This document shows, in pieces, positions 54,332 through 63,991 of a stretch of DNA of 64,000 bases; positions within the stretch are counted from its first letter, which is position 1, and every line of letters starts with the position of its first letter. Source of the stretch: Saccharopolyspora rosea (lineage in GTDB: Bacteria > Actinomycetota > Actinomycetes > Mycobacteriales > Pseudonocardiaceae). Location: contig NZ_CP102826.1 of NCBI RefSeq assembly GCF_025643595.1, positions 5,518,001-5,582,000 of the forward strand. The letters are read 5' to 3'. The translations under genes and the position numbers were made by a program. The notes beneath the pieces are model-generated. The model did not search any database. It was not told where the DNA came from and saw only the letters and a list, made by a program, of their open reading frames with translations.

Positions 54332-56167
54332 ATGACGGGCGGACGACCGGCCTCGATGCTGTTGGTGGTCCTGGTGGTGGTCGGCGGGATCGGGGGCCTG
54401 GGAGCCGCGGTGGGGCTCGGGGCCGCGTCGGTGTTGGCGGCTCTCACCGGGTTGTTCTGCTTCATGGCCGCGGCCGGTGGTGCGTTGCGGCCCGATCTCC
54501 GGGTGCTCGCCGGGGTGGCGCCGGCGATGGTGGTCGGTGTCGCCGTGCCGCGCCTGGTCGCCGAAGCGTCCGAATGGGCGGGGATCGCGCTGGTCGCGCT
54601 GATCGTGTTCGTCGCAGCGCTGCTGCCCGCGCTGGGCAGGCGGTACGTCCAGGTGGGCCTCGGGTTGGGCATGGCGTCGCTGTTCGGCTACGGCTACCAG
54701 CTGACCGGGGTGGCGTCACCGGTGCAGATCGTCGGTGCACCCGTGCTGGCCGTGGTCGTGGTGGTGGCGTTGCGCGCGCTGATCGGCGCGCGTGACCCGA
54801 GCGGGCCGACGCGGGCGGTGCTGGCCGAGGCGTTGAGCGCGGAACCGCCGCCCGACCCGGCCGAATCGCTGCGCGCCTGGCACGGCGACCGGCCGGTGCG
54901 CTGGACCGCGCAGGTGCTCGCCGGTGCCATCGAGTTCCGCGCCGTTCTCGGCGTGCTGGCGGACCGCTGCCGGATGCTCCCGGCCGACCGGGCACAGGCC
55001 CTTGAGTCCACACTGGACTCCGCTCGGGAGGAGGCCGCGCGGCTCGCCGGAACGGTGCGCTCCCGGGTGCCGGACGATCCCGCCGAAGTGGCCCGGGAGG
55101 CCCTCTCCCCCGGGTTTCCCGGTGCGACGGCGGACTTGGTCGACCGGATGTGGAGCGCTCTGGATTCGGTCCGGTCGGCAGCGTTCAGGCGAGACACCAC
55201 GCGAGTGCGGGTCTCCGCCGAGCCGTGGCGGGAAGTCCTGCGCGTGACGTCCGGGGGCACGCTGTCGTGGCGTTCCACGCAATTGCGGCACGCCGTGCGC
55301 TGTGCGGTCGGGGTGCTCGTCGCGCTCGTCGTGGCGTCGCTGCGCCCCGGAGATCCGCTCACGGTGCCGTTCCTGATGACCACGTTCGCGATCATGCAGC
55401 CGGAATGGCGCGACACGCTGGCCAAGGCCGTCCAGCGGGTGGTCGGTGTCCTCGCCGGAGCCGTGGTGCTGGCAGCGGTGATCCGGTTCCTGCCGACGTC
55501 CGCACTGGTGCCGGTCGCCGTGCTGGCGTTGCTGGTCGGATTCTGGTTCATGCGCTCGCGACCAGTCGTCTTCAACGGCTGCATCGTGCTGATGAGCGTC
55601 GGTCTCAACGCGACCACGCGGCAGCTGGATCCGGCGGACGTGCTCGTCGAATACCTGGTGTTGATCGGCCTCGCCGTGGTCATCGGGCTGCTGTTCGGCT
55701 TCGCCGCCGTGCCCGGTGTGCGCCGGCCCGGCTCGCGGGAACTCGTCGACCGCGCGTGCTCGTCGGTCCGCGCTCTGCTGCTGCACGTCGCCGACGTCAT
55801 GCGCGGTCGGGAACGCGATCATCGGGAGATGGCGCGGCTCTTCCGGACGGCCGTGCGGGACCAGCAGGCGCTCGTCGCCGCCAAGCCCCGGAACGACGCG
55901 GCAGCCGAAGCGCTCGACACCGCGGCGGAAAGCCTGACCGGGCTCATGCGTCAGTCGGTCGCCCTGCTGCTCGCGCCCCGGAACGCCGGAACCGCCGCGG
56001 CCGTCGAGCGGACCGCGGAACTGCTGGTCACCCCGGAGGAGGGCGAACCCGCCGCGCTACCGGACGCGGACGACGAAACCCGGCTGGTGGTCGCCGCGGC
56101 CACGTCGGACGTCCTGCGGCTCAGACAGGTCGCCGACGTCGTGCGCGATGGTCAGCCGGTCCCGTAG
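54332..56167 (+). CDS. FUSC-family membrane protein
   Basis: This 611-residue protein has two sets of about five hydrophobic segments (residues 10-170, and about 335-480 with VGVLVALVVASLRPGDP and PFLMTTFAIMQPEWRDTLAKAVQRVVGVLAGAVV) separated and followed by helical cytoplasmic regions. This matches the FUSC family (fusaric acid resistance, aromatic acid exporter-like). The substrate is unknown. ATG 54332 is used; an earlier in-frame GTG at 54272 lies near the terminator. The stop overlaps the convergent GntR pseudogene by 16 bp. Confidence 0.8.
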   Translation: MTGGRPASMLLVVLVVVGGIGGLGAAVGLGAASVLAALTGLFCFMAAAGGALRPDLRVLAGVAPAMVVGVAVPRLVAEASEWAGIALVALIVFVAALLPALGRRYVQVGLGLGMASLFGYGYQLTGVASPVQIVGAPVLAVVVVVALRALIGARDPSGPTRAVLAEALSAEPPPDPAESLRAWHGDRPVRWTAQVLAGAIEFRAVLGVLADRCRMLPADRAQALESTLDSAREEAARLAGTVRSRVPDDPAEVAREALSPGFPGATADLVDRMWSALDSVRSAAFRRDTTRVRVSAEPWREVLRVTSGGTLSWRSTQLRHAVRCAVGVLVALVVASLRPGDPLTVPFLMTTFAIMQPEWRDTLAKAVQRVVGVLAGAVVLAAVIRFLPTSALVPVAVLALLVGFWFMRSRPVVFNGCIVLMSVGLNATTRQLDPADVLVEYLVLIGLAVVIGLLFGFAAVPGVRRPGSRELVDRACSSVRALLLHVADVMRGRERDHREMARLFRTAVRDQQALVAAKPRNDAAAEALDTAAESLTGLMRQSVALLLAPRNAGTAAAVERTAELLVTPEEGEPAALPDADDETRLVVAAATSDVLRLRQVADVVRDGQPVP

Positions 56168-56871
56168 AAGTCGTTGATGTGGTTGCGCACCAGGGCCGCG
56201 GCCCGCTCCGGATCGTGCCGTTCGACGGCCTCCAGGATCGCGCGGTGCTCGGCCCGCACCGGTCCGGAGGTCCGCTGCCAGTCGTCGACGCGTTCGCTGG
56301 CGTCGACCATCCGACGGTGGATCGCCGCGCGCAGCGAACTCATCAGGTAGCAGGCCAGGGCGTTCCCGGTGGACTCCGCGATGCGCACGTGGAACTCGGT
56401 GTCCAGCCGGTTGAAGTCGCGGGCGGACAGCTCCGGAGCGTCCATCCGGTCCAGGATCCGCCGCAGTTCGGCGTGGTCGGCTTCGGTCGCGTGCCTGGCC
56501 GCCTCGGCGACCGACCACTCCTCCAGCATCAGCCGGGTGCGGATCACGTCGCCGTCGCTGAAGTGGCCGAGCGCGAGCTGCATCTTCAGCAGAATCGCGA
56601 AACCGCCCTCGCCGGGTCTGCCGACGAACACCGTGCCGCCCTCCGGGCCGCGTCCCGGACGGACGTCGACGATGCCCATCGCTTCCAGCACGCGCAACGC
56701 CTCCCGCAGCGACGGGCGGCTGACCCCGAGCAGCTGCGCCAGCTCGCGCTCGCTGGGCAGCCGATCGCCCGGCGCCAGCAGACCGTCGAGCATGCGCTAC
56801 TCGATCTGCGCCATGACCTGCTCGTAGGTGCGCACCCTGCGCACCGGCTCCCACGCGCTCGCGGAACTCAC
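56152..56871 (-). pseudogene. FadR-type GntR regulator interrupted by an in-frame amber codon
   Basis: Downstream of the stop the frame encodes 213 residues. It shows the remainder of a GntR helix-turn-helix (LAPGDRLPSERELAQLLGVSRPSLREALRVLEAMGIV) and a FadR/FCD ligand domain (AELRRILDRMD, DTEFHVRIAESTGN, EHRAILEAVERHD). In the same frame just upstream lies VRTYEQVMAQIE, the normal first helix of such regulators, then TAG (56799-56797), then RMLDGLL. CAG to TAG would explain it. The original start is probably GTG 56871 with GAGGAG upstream. Translation could restart at ATG 56793, losing helix 1. It is the first of three damaged genes here. Confidence 0.75.
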
Positions 56872-56905
56872 GCTTCTCCTCAAGTGGGCCTGTGTTCGTT
56901 CCACC

Positions 56906-58240
56906 CTACGGCCGCGCCGCGGTTTCCAGCTCCCCGCGCAACCGCACCGCGAGCACGGAGTCGTCGACCTCGACGTCCGCCCAGCCGACGACACCACCCC
57001 GCCGGACATCCGCCCGCAGACGACATCCCCCGGCGAGTCCGATCGGCAGGGCCGCGCGGTTCAGCGACAGTTCGACCGGGGCGAGTCGCCCGTGGACCGC
57101 GTAGCCGCCCTCGCCGTCGAGGACCTCCCCCGCAGGTCGCGTTTGGCCACCGCCACGACATCTCCGCGGAACGCCGTCGGGCAACCCGTCGGCTCGTTGC
57201 GCAGCGCCGCCGAGGCGATGCTGACGCCCAGTTCCAGGCCGATCAGGTGGTACGGGCGGTACAGCGAGGCGTAGCGCCCGGCGGAATCGGTGCGCACCCC
57301 GTACTCGGCGAAGCACTGCGCCGCGTAGTCGGTGGGCGCTTCGAACGTCACGTACACGCCCCAGCGGAGATCGCGGAGCACCTCGCTGCCGTCGCGGTGC
57401 AGGCTGGAGGCGACCTCCACCGTGCCGTTGCGGCTCAGCTCGCCACCCACCTGGGCGGGGCGGAACACCTCGGGCAGCTCGTCCACTCCGCACGGCGGGA
57501 ACATCAGGCCCTGTCCTGCGGAGTCAGCCCGGTCGCGTTGGCCACCGCCGCCATCTCGATCGCCGACTTGGTGCCATCCAGGAACGAATTGAACATCCGC
57601 GGGTTGAAATCCCCGCGTGCCAACTGCTGTGCGGTCAATCCGTAGTGGTCCCAGACGGTGTCCGGAGTGGACTCGTGGTACGCGGGGAGGTACTTGGTGC
57701 CCTTCCCGGCCGCCACCACGCCGAAACCCGCGGTGCGCGCCCAGTCCACCAGCTCGCAGATCAGCGCGGGCTGGTCGCCGTAAGCCATCGAGTAGACGAC
57801 GCCGGCGCGGCGGGCGCGCTCGGTCAGCAGCGGTCCCACCAGGCAGTCGGCCTCGACGTTGACCATCACGACGTGATGTCCCGCGTCGATCGCGCGCACC
57901 GCGTGCTCCGTCCCGGCCACCGGGTCGCCCGTGACCTCCAGGACGACTTCGACGTGCGGGGCGGCGACCAGCACCCCCGCGTCGTCGGTGACGTGCGTGC
58001 CGCCGGTGCGCCGCGCCTCGGCGAGGCTCGTCGCCGCGTAGCGCTCGGCGGGCCAGCCGGTGCGTCCGAGCGCCGCCCGCGCCGCTGCGGGTCCAGGTCC
58101 GCCACGCCGACGACGTGGATGCCGGAGGTGGTGAGCGCCTGGGTGAGGAACATCGACGCGAACTTGCCCGCGCCGACCACACCGACCCGGACGGGGCCGC
58201 GCTCGCGCGCCCGCGCCTGCAGGAGCGCGTGGAGGTTCAT
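56906..58240 (-). pseudogene. NAD(P)-binding oxidoreductase with SAF domain, three frameshifts
   Basis: Pieces in three frames align end to end. Part 1 runs from ATG 58240 with the Rossmann motif [20 protein letters not shown] to about 58090. Part 2 (to 57504) reads [21 protein letters not shown] through GKGTKYLPAYHES to GLTPQD. Part 3 continues [15 protein letters not shown] to VVAVAKRDLR near 57130. Part 4 is EVLDGEGGYAVHGRLAPVEL, the SAF-type C-terminal part, ending at 56906. Together they make about 445 residues, the expected length of the homoserine-dehydrogenase-like SAF oxidoreductase family. Three indels mean no full product. Confidence 0.78.
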
Positions 58241-58308
58241 CCGGCACCCGTCCCTTCCGGCCGCGCGGTGCGGCCGCGGTTGGGGAGGATCTCCGATGGC
58301 CGGGTGGA

Positions 58309-58356
58309 GAGCAAGGGAACTTTTCTGCCACATGTGACAGAAAAGTTCCCTTGCTC
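58309..58356. repeat. Interspersed palindrome, copy 8 (48 bp)
   Basis: GAGCAAGGGAACTTTTCTGC on the left and its complement on the right, centred on CACATGTG (58329-58336), with a single C opposite A near the core. It is almost identical to copy 7, 23.5 kb away. It lies between two damaged genes. Confidence 0.9.
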
Positions 58357-58362
58357 CACTCC

Positions 58363-59728
58363 TCACGACGGCTTCGGGGAGTCGGTGCCGGGATGCGGCG
58401 TGGTCCAGCGGCCGCGTGTGAAGTCGGGGAAGTCGACTGGGGCGCTGCCGCGGGCGACGGAGCGGGCGCTGAGCGCGAACGGGGCGCTCCAGGTCGCCGA
58501 GTCGTAGACGTCGATGTCCGGCGGGAGCCCCAGGCGCATGGTCTGCGCGAGCCGGTAGAGCATCAGGTAGTCCATGCCGCCGTGGCCGCCCGGGCCCGGG
58601 CCGACGTCCTTCCACAGCCAGTGGTCGTGGTCGGCGTAGTCGTCCCAGTTCCCCCACTCGTCGGGCTTGTCGGTGGGTTCCAGGTAGATCCTCGGCGGGT
58701 AGTCCTCGAACACTCCTCTGGTCCCCTGCAGCTGGTTGAGCCTGCTGTAGGGACGAGCGTTGGACACGTCGTGCACGAGGTGGATGACCCGTCCGGCCTG
58801 CGTCTGGCAGGCTCATCGTGGCGTCGCCGTCGACGTAGTCCTCCTGCCACGTCGGATCACCGGGCGGCATGTGCTGCGCCCGGTACTCGGCGAGTCCCCG
58901 GGCAGGCGTGCTCATCGACGTGATGCGCACGAGCCGGTCACCGCGGTTGATGTCCAGATAGGACGCGACCGGCCCGAGCCCGTGCGTCGGGTAGAGGTCG
59001 CCGTTGACGCGGGTGTGCCAGGCTCGCCGCCACTGCCCGGCGTAGTAGGTTTTGGAGAACAACAGCTCCCGCAGGTCGTGCAGGTAGGCGCCGGAGCCGT
59101 GCAGCAGTTCGCCGAACATGCCGTCGTGCGCCATGCGCAGCACGCGCAACTCGTTCTGCCCGTAGCAGCAGTTCTCCAGCTGGATGCAGTGCCGCCGCGT
59201 CCGTTCGGAGGTGTCGACGAGCTGCCAGAGGTCCTCGATGCTCGTGCCGATGGGGCATTCGGAGCCGACGTGCTTCCCGGCTCGCATGGCGCTGAGCGCC
59301 ATCGGGGTGTGCCATTCCCACGGCGTGGCGATGTAGACGAAGTCGAGGTCGTCGCGGGCGCAGAGCTTCTCGAAGTCGTGGTCGCCGCGCGAGTACCCGG
59401 CGGGCTCGGGCTGCCCCGCGTCGACCACGGTCTTGGCCGCGCGGGCGACCGCGCCGGCGTTGACGTCGCACAGCGCGACGACGCGCACCGAGTCGAGCGC
59501 GAGGAACAGCGGCAACATCGAGGACCCGCGGTTGCCGAGGCCGACCATCCCGACCCGCACCACGTCCCGGGGTTCGAAGGGCACACCCATCATCGGTTCT
59601 CCTCCGGCACCGGGAGAAGCCGAGGCGGACGGTGCGAGTCCGGCGAGACCGAGTCCGGCACCGGCGGCGGCGCCGGTCCGCAGCAGGCTCCGCCGGGACA
59701 AGGGGGCGCTACCCGGCTCGTCGACCAT
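58363..59728 (-). pseudogene. Tat-exported GH109-like (Gfo/Idh/MocA) glycosidase with one frameshift
   Basis: The first part from ATG 59728 has a twin-arginine signal ([21 protein letters not shown]), a Rossmann motif [16 protein letters not shown] and the GH109 segment [20 protein letters not shown] followed by [20 protein letters not shown]. At about 58810 the frame shifts: the upstream frame ends in meaningless Arg/Pro-rich sequence. The rest ([20 protein letters not shown] to [14 protein letters not shown]) is in another frame. GH109 enzymes are NAD-dependent alpha-N-acetylgalactosaminidases. A ribosome site AGGAGGG precedes the start. The intact protein would be about 455 residues. Its sugar-cluster neighbours support a former amino-sugar role. 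Confidence 0.78.
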
Positions 59729-59873
59729 AAGCCCTCCTGGTTAAACCTGTGCATAACAGACCAATTTCACGCAGCATTGCACAGCAGTGATGGGGAGCAC
59801 ACCCGGCGCGCGGCGGGTTCCGCGGTGATCCGTTCGGCGCAGTGGAACCGGGGCGCTGTAGTAGCTTGCGGCT

Positions 59874-60656
59874 GTGAACCGGCACGAGAGGCTGAGCAGG
59901 CTGCTGGACATCGTGGGGCAGCGGCAGCGCGCCGACGTCGAGGAACTGGCCGCCGAACTCGACGTCTCGGCCGCCACCATCCGCCGCGACCTCGACCACC
60001 TCGCCGAACAGCAGTTGCTGGCCCGCACCCGGGGCGGGGCGGTGGCCACGAGCGTGGCCTACGACCTGCCGCTGCGGCACAAAGCGGCGCGGCACGCCCC
60101 GGAGAAGCAGCGGATCAGCGCGGCGGCCGCCCGGCTCGTCCAGCCCGGCATGGTCATCGGCCTCAACGGCGGCACCACGACCACCGAAGTGGCGCGCAGC
60201 CTCGCCACCCGCGCCGACCTGGCCGAGCACGGCGATCCCGGGCTCACAGTGGTGACCAACGCGCTCAACATCGCCAACGAACTGGTGGTCCGCCCGCACA
60301 TCAAGATCGTGGTCACCGGCGGTGTGGCCCGCCAGCAGTCGTTCGAGCTCACCGGGCCGCTGGCCACCCACATCCTCCGGGAGATCACCCTCGACCTGCT
60401 CTTCCTCGGAGTGGACGCGATCGAGCCCGGGCTGGGCGCGTCCGCGCACCACGAGGGCGAGGCGAGCATCAACCGCCTGATGGCCTCGCGGGCGGGCCGG
60501 GTCGTCGTGGTCGCCGACGGATCGAAGCTGGGACGCCGCGCCTTCGCCCAGATCTGCGCCACCGAGACGATCGACACGCTGATCACCGATGCCGGCGCCG
60601 AGGTCGAGGTCGTCCGCGCCTTCGAGATCGCGGGAGTTCGCGTCCTGACCGCCTGA
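59874..60656 (+). CDS. DeoR-family transcriptional regulator
   Basis: This 260-residue regulator has the DeoR HTH (RLSRLLDIVGQRQRADVEELAAELDVSAATIRRDLDHLAEQ, residues 6-46) and a sugar-phosphate-binding DeoRC domain with GLNGGTTTTEVARSLA (about residue 95) and VVVADGSKLGR. DeoR proteins of this type repress sugar catabolic operons until a phosphorylated sugar appears. GTG 59874. It is divergent from the damaged GH109 gene and lies before the SIS-kinase-transporter genes, which it probably controls. Confidence 0.9.
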   Translation: MNRHERLSRLLDIVGQRQRADVEELAAELDVSAATIRRDLDHLAEQQLLARTRGGAVATSVAYDLPLRHKAARHAPEKQRISAAAARLVQPGMVIGLNGGTTTTEVARSLATRADLAEHGDPGLTVVTNALNIANELVVRPHIKIVVTGGVARQQSFELTGPLATHILREITLDLLFLGVDAIEPGLGASAHHEGEASINRLMASRAGRVVVVADGSKLGRRAFAQICATETIDTLITDAGAEVEVVRAFEIAGVRVLTA

Positions 60657-60671
60657 CGCTCTGCGCGCACA

Positions 60672-60717
60672 AATGCTCGAACAGAGCATTGACCGTGCAA
60701 TTTCGAGCACTTACTGT
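60672..60717 (+). promoter_or_regulatory. Promoter and inverted-repeat operator of the SIS–kinase–transporter operon
   Basis: TTGACC (60689-60694) and TACTGT (60712-60717) are 17 bp apart, a standard promoter. An inverted repeat AATGCTC-GAACA-GAGCATT (60672-60690) overlaps the -35 box, and a second pair TGCTCGAA/TTCGAGCA (60674-60681 with 60702-60709) brackets it. The DeoR protein encoded just upstream is the likely binder. Confidence 0.6.
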
Positions 60718-60759
60718 CTCGCCTGTTTCCCAGCACACCGCGTGGCGGAGGAGCGTGCG

Positions 60760-61647
60760 ATGGCGCAGACGTTCGTGCAGGCCGAGATCACCAGCCAGCC
60801 CGCGTGCTGGCGCAGAGCCGCCGAACTCGCCGGATCGCTGCACGACGTGCTGCCCCGTGCCGGGGACCGGGTCGCGGTCGTGGGCTGCGGCACGTCGTGG
60901 TTCATGGCCCAGAGCTACGCGGCGCTGCGCGAAACCGCGGGACACGGCATCACCGATGCGTTCCCGGCGTCGGAGATGCCCACCTCCCGCTCCTACGACC
61001 AGGTAGTCGCGATCACCAGGTCCGGCACCACCACCGAGGTCCTGCGGCTGCTGGAGGTGCTGCGGGGCGCGACGCCGACGGTCGTGCTGACCGGGACGCC
61101 GGAAGCCGTGCGCGGGGCGGCCGACCACGTCGTCGACCTGTCCTTCAGCGACGAGCGTTCGGTCGTGCAGACGCGGTTCGCCACGACCACGTTGGCGCTG
61201 CTGCGAGCGCACCTCGGGGAATCGCTCGCCGAGGCCGCCGCCCAGGCCGAGGACGCGCTCGGCGAGGAACTCGCACCGGACCTGCTGGCGGCGGACCAGT
61301 TCACCTTCCTCGGCTCCGGGTGGACCGTCGGTCTCGCGCACGAGGCCGCGTTGAAGTTCCGCGAGGCGGCGGGGGCGTGGACCGAGTCCTATCCCGCGTG
61401 GGAGTACCGGCACGGGCCGGTGAGCATCGCCGAACCCGGCCGGGTCACGTGGATGTTCGGCGCTGCCCCGCCCGGGCTGGCCGCCGAGGTCGGACGCGCC
61501 GGAGCCGCGTTCGTCGAGCACTCCGGCGATCCCATGGCGGACCTGGTTCGCGCCCAGCTGCTCGCGGTCGGCCTCGCCCACCGACGCGGAGTCGACCCCG
61601 ACCGGCCGCGGAACCTGACGCGCTCGGTCGTGCTAGAGCAGGCGTGA
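60760..61647 (+). CDS. SIS-domain sugar isomerase/deaminase (AgaS-like)
   Basis: This 295-residue protein has two SIS domains. The first has VAVVGCGTSWFMAQSYAALRE (about residue 33) and AITRSGTTTEVLRLLE (about 84). The second has FTFLGSGWTVGLAHEAALKFRE and YPAWEYRHGPVSIAEPG (about 205). Such proteins convert phosphorylated amino sugars (glucosamine- or galactosamine-6-phosphate) to keto sugars. With a tagatose/fructose-type kinase next door and a GH109-like gene, galactosamine handling is likely; that is inference. ATG 60760 has GGAGGAG upstream; extension to 60673 is ignored. Confidence 0.82.
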   Translation: MAQTFVQAEITSQPACWRRAAELAGSLHDVLPRAGDRVAVVGCGTSWFMAQSYAALRETAGHGITDAFPASEMPTSRSYDQVVAITRSGTTTEVLRLLEVLRGATPTVVLTGTPEAVRGAADHVVDLSFSDERSVVQTRFATTTLALLRAHLGESLAEAAAQAEDALGEELAPDLLAADQFTFLGSGWTVGLAHEAALKFREAAGAWTESYPAWEYRHGPVSIAEPGRVTWMFGAAPPGLAAEVGRAGAAFVEHSGDPMADLVRAQLLAVGLAHRRGVDPDRPRNLTRSVVLEQA

Positions 61648-61653
61648 CCGGCG

Positions 61654-62586
61654 GTGATCCTCGTGGTGACGCCGAACCTGGCGTGGGACGTGACGTATGC
61701 GGTGGACCGGCTGGTCCCGCACCGCACGCACCGCGTCCGGTCCGTGCGCGGACGCGCCGGCGGCAAAGGCGTCAACGTGGCCCGCGTGCTGGGGCGGCTC
61801 GGTCGTCGCGCCGTCGTCGCGGGGCTCGCGGGTGGCCGGACCGGGGAGCTGATCCGGCAGGACCTGCTCGATTCGGGAATCGACGCCGACATCGCCGCCG
61901 TCCGCGAGGAATCCCGGCGCACCGTTGCAGTGGTGTCCACTGCGGACGGTGAGGCGACGTTGTTCAACGAACCCGGCCCGGTGGTGGGCCCCGCCGAGTG
62001 GACGGGGTTCCGGGAGGCGGTCCTGGCGCGGATTCCCGAGGCGTCGGCCGTGGTGCTGACCGGCAGCCTGCCGCCGGGCGTTCCGGATGACAGCAAGGTT
62101 CCCTTCATCCACCGCGCGACGGCGTCCGGGGTCCCGTGCATCGTGGACACCTCGGGACCGGCGCTGCGGCACGCCGTCAAGTCCCGTCCGGCTCTGGTGA
62201 AGCCGAACGCGGAGGAGCTGCGCGAGCTCACCTCTCGGCCGGATCCGCTGCGGGCGGCCGTCGACCTCCGGGACGAGCACGGCGTCGACGTCGTCGTCTC
62301 CCTCGGTGCCGAGGGCCTGGTCGCCGCCATCGGGCGCGGGGTGTGGCGCGCGAGACCCGGTGAGCCGGTGCGCGGCAACCCGACCGGGGCGGGAGACGCC
62401 GTGGTGGCCGCGCTCGTGAGCGGTCACGTCGACGGGACTCCCTGGCCGCACCGCCTCGCCGAGGCGGTGGCGATCTCGGCCGCCGCCGTCGCGGCGCCGG
62501 TGGCCGGCGAGTTCGACGCCGACGAATACCGGCGGCAACGCGACACCGTTCGAGTCCACCCACCGGAGGTCCTCGACGGAACCTGA
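61654..62586 (+). CDS. PfkB-family sugar kinase (tagatose-6-phosphate / 1-phosphofructokinase type)
   Basis: This 310-residue PfkB kinase has GRAGGKGVNVARVLGRLG (residue 33), a substrate lid region and the ATP/anion-hole motif GNPTGAGDAVVAAL with the catalytic Asp (about 247). The family phosphorylates fructose-1-phosphate or tagatose-6-phosphate; the amino-sugar context favours the latter. GTG 61654, 6 bp after the SIS gene stop. A 25-bp stretch matching half of the interspersed palindrome lies within the coding sequence (62086-62110) and encodes DDSKVPFI. Confidence 0.85.
   Translation: MILVVTPNLAWDVTYAVDRLVPHRTHRVRSVRGRAGGKGVNVARVLGRLGRRAVVAGLAGGRTGELIRQDLLDSGIDADIAAVREESRRTVAVVSTADGEATLFNEPGPVVGPAEWTGFREAVLARIPEASAVVLTGSLPPGVPDDSKVPFIHRATASGVPCIVDTSGPALRHAVKSRPALVKPNAEELRELTSRPDPLRAAVDLRDEHGVDVVVSLGAEGLVAAIGRGVWRARPGEPVRGNPTGAGDAVVAALVSGHVDGTPWPHRLAEAVAISAAAVAAPVAGEFDADEYRRQRDTVRVHPPEVLDGT
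62086..62110. repeat. Half copy of the interspersed palindrome inside the pfkB-type gene
   Basis: GATGACAGCAAGGTTCCCTT followed by CATCC resembles the right half of copy 5 (GATGACAGGAAGGTTCCCTT followed by CATCG) with one mismatch over 24 bases. It is in frame with the kinase and does not break the reading. Confidence 0.55.
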
Positions 62587-62605
62587 CCGCAACAAGGAGG
62601 GCGTC

Positions 62606-63991
62606 ATGTCCGCAGCCCCGCCCACGCCGGGCGCCATCTCCAGCACGGGCCGCCGGATCGCGATCACGGCCGCCACCATCGGCGTCATCTACGGCTACGA
62701 CATCGGCAACATCTCCGGTGCCCTGCTGTTCATCAGCGACGAGATGCGGCTGACGCCCGCTCTGCAGGGCAGCGTGACGACCGTCCTCGTCGCGGGCAAC
62801 ATCGTCGGCGCGCTCGTCGCGGGGAAACTCGCCACGGCCGTCGGCCGCAGGACGACGATGCTGCTGGTGGCCGTCGGGTACGCGTTGTTCTCGGCCTGGT
62901 CCGGAGTGGTGTCCGACGTGCTGTGGCTGGACGTCGCGCGGTTCTTCCTCGGCCTCAGCATCGGTCTGTCGCTGGTCGTCGCGCCGATCTTCCTCGCGGA
63001 GTCGGCGCCTGCGGCGATCCGCGGGGCGCTGGTCGTCGGATACCAGGTGGCCACCGTGACCGGCATCCTGCTCGCCTACCTCGTCGACTGGGCGTTGGCC
63101 GGATCCGGCAACTGGCGCCTGATGCTCGCGCTGTCGGCGGTGCCGTCGGTGCTGGTGATCTTCCTGCTGGTGCGGCTGCCGGACACCGCGCGCTGGTACG
63201 TCCTGAAAGGACAGCGCGAGCAGGCGCGGCGCACGCTGCGGCTGGTCGACCCCCAGGCCGATGCCGACCGCGAGATCTCCGCGATCCAGGCCGACATCGC
63301 GGCCGAGCGCGGTGGGCGGTTCGGCGAGATGTTCCGGCGGCCGTACTCCACCGCGACCGCGTTCGTGCTCGTGCTCGGGTTCCTCGTGCAGATCACCGGG
63401 ATCAACGCGATCACCTACTACAGTCCGATGATCTTCAAGGAGATGGGTTTCCGCGGCAACGCCACGGTGATCGGTCTCCCCGCACTCGTGCAGGCGGCGG
63501 CGTTGGTGGCGACCATCGGTTCGCTTTTCGTGGTGGACCGGGTGGGGCGGCGGCCGGTGCTGCTCGGCGGCATCAGCGCCATGATGCTCTCCGGTCTCGT
63601 CATGATCTCCGTGTTCGCCACCGGGTCGTTGGAAGGCGGCGGATCGCTGTGGGGGTTCGCCGCGATCCTCGTGTTCACCGCGGCGTTCAACTTCGGCTTC
63701 GGCTCGCTGGTGTGGGTGTACGCCTCGGAGAGCTTCCCGGCGCGGCTGCGCACCTTCGGTGCGTCACTGATGCTGACCGCCGACCTGGTCGCGAACCTCA
63801 TCGTGGCCCAGTTCTTCCTCCCGCTGCTCGACGGGCTCGGCGGCGTCACCACGTTCGCGCTCTTCCTCGTCCTCGCGGCCGTCTCCTGGGTGTTCGTTCA
63901 CCGCTATGCCCCGGAAACCAGCGGGCGGCCGTTGGAGAGCATCCGCACGTACTGGGAGAACGGGGCTCGGTGGCCCACCACGCCGCGGTGA
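62606..63991 (+). CDS. MFS sugar porter
   Basis: This 461-residue transporter has 12 membrane segments. Sugar-porter motifs include IGVIYGYDIGNISGALLFI in helix 1, GRRTTM after helix 2, a variant of the PESPRWL motif (LPDTARWYVLKGQ, about residue 192), QITGINAITYYSPMIF in helix 7 (about 268) and DRVGRRPVLL after helix 8. It likely imports a hexose or amino sugar by proton symport. AAGGAGG lies before ATG 62606. It ends the DeoR-linked cluster and the window. Confidence 0.9.
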   Translation: MSAAPPTPGAISSTGRRIAITAATIGVIYGYDIGNISGALLFISDEMRLTPALQGSVTTVLVAGNIVGALVAGKLATAVGRRTTMLLVAVGYALFSAWSGVVSDVLWLDVARFFLGLSIGLSLVVAPIFLAESAPAAIRGALVVGYQVATVTGILLAYLVDWALAGSGNWRLMLALSAVPSVLVIFLLVRLPDTARWYVLKGQREQARRTLRLVDPQADADREISAIQADIAAERGGRFGEMFRRPYSTATAFVLVLGFLVQITGINAITYYSPMIFKEMGFRGNATVIGLPALVQAAALVATIGSLFVVDRVGRRPVLLGGISAMMLSGLVMISVFATGSLEGGGSLWGFAAILVFTAAFNFGFGSLVWVYASESFPARLRTFGASLMLTADLVANLIVAQFFLPLLDGLGGVTTFALFLVLAAVSWVFVHRYAPETSGRPLESIRTYWENGARWPTTPR

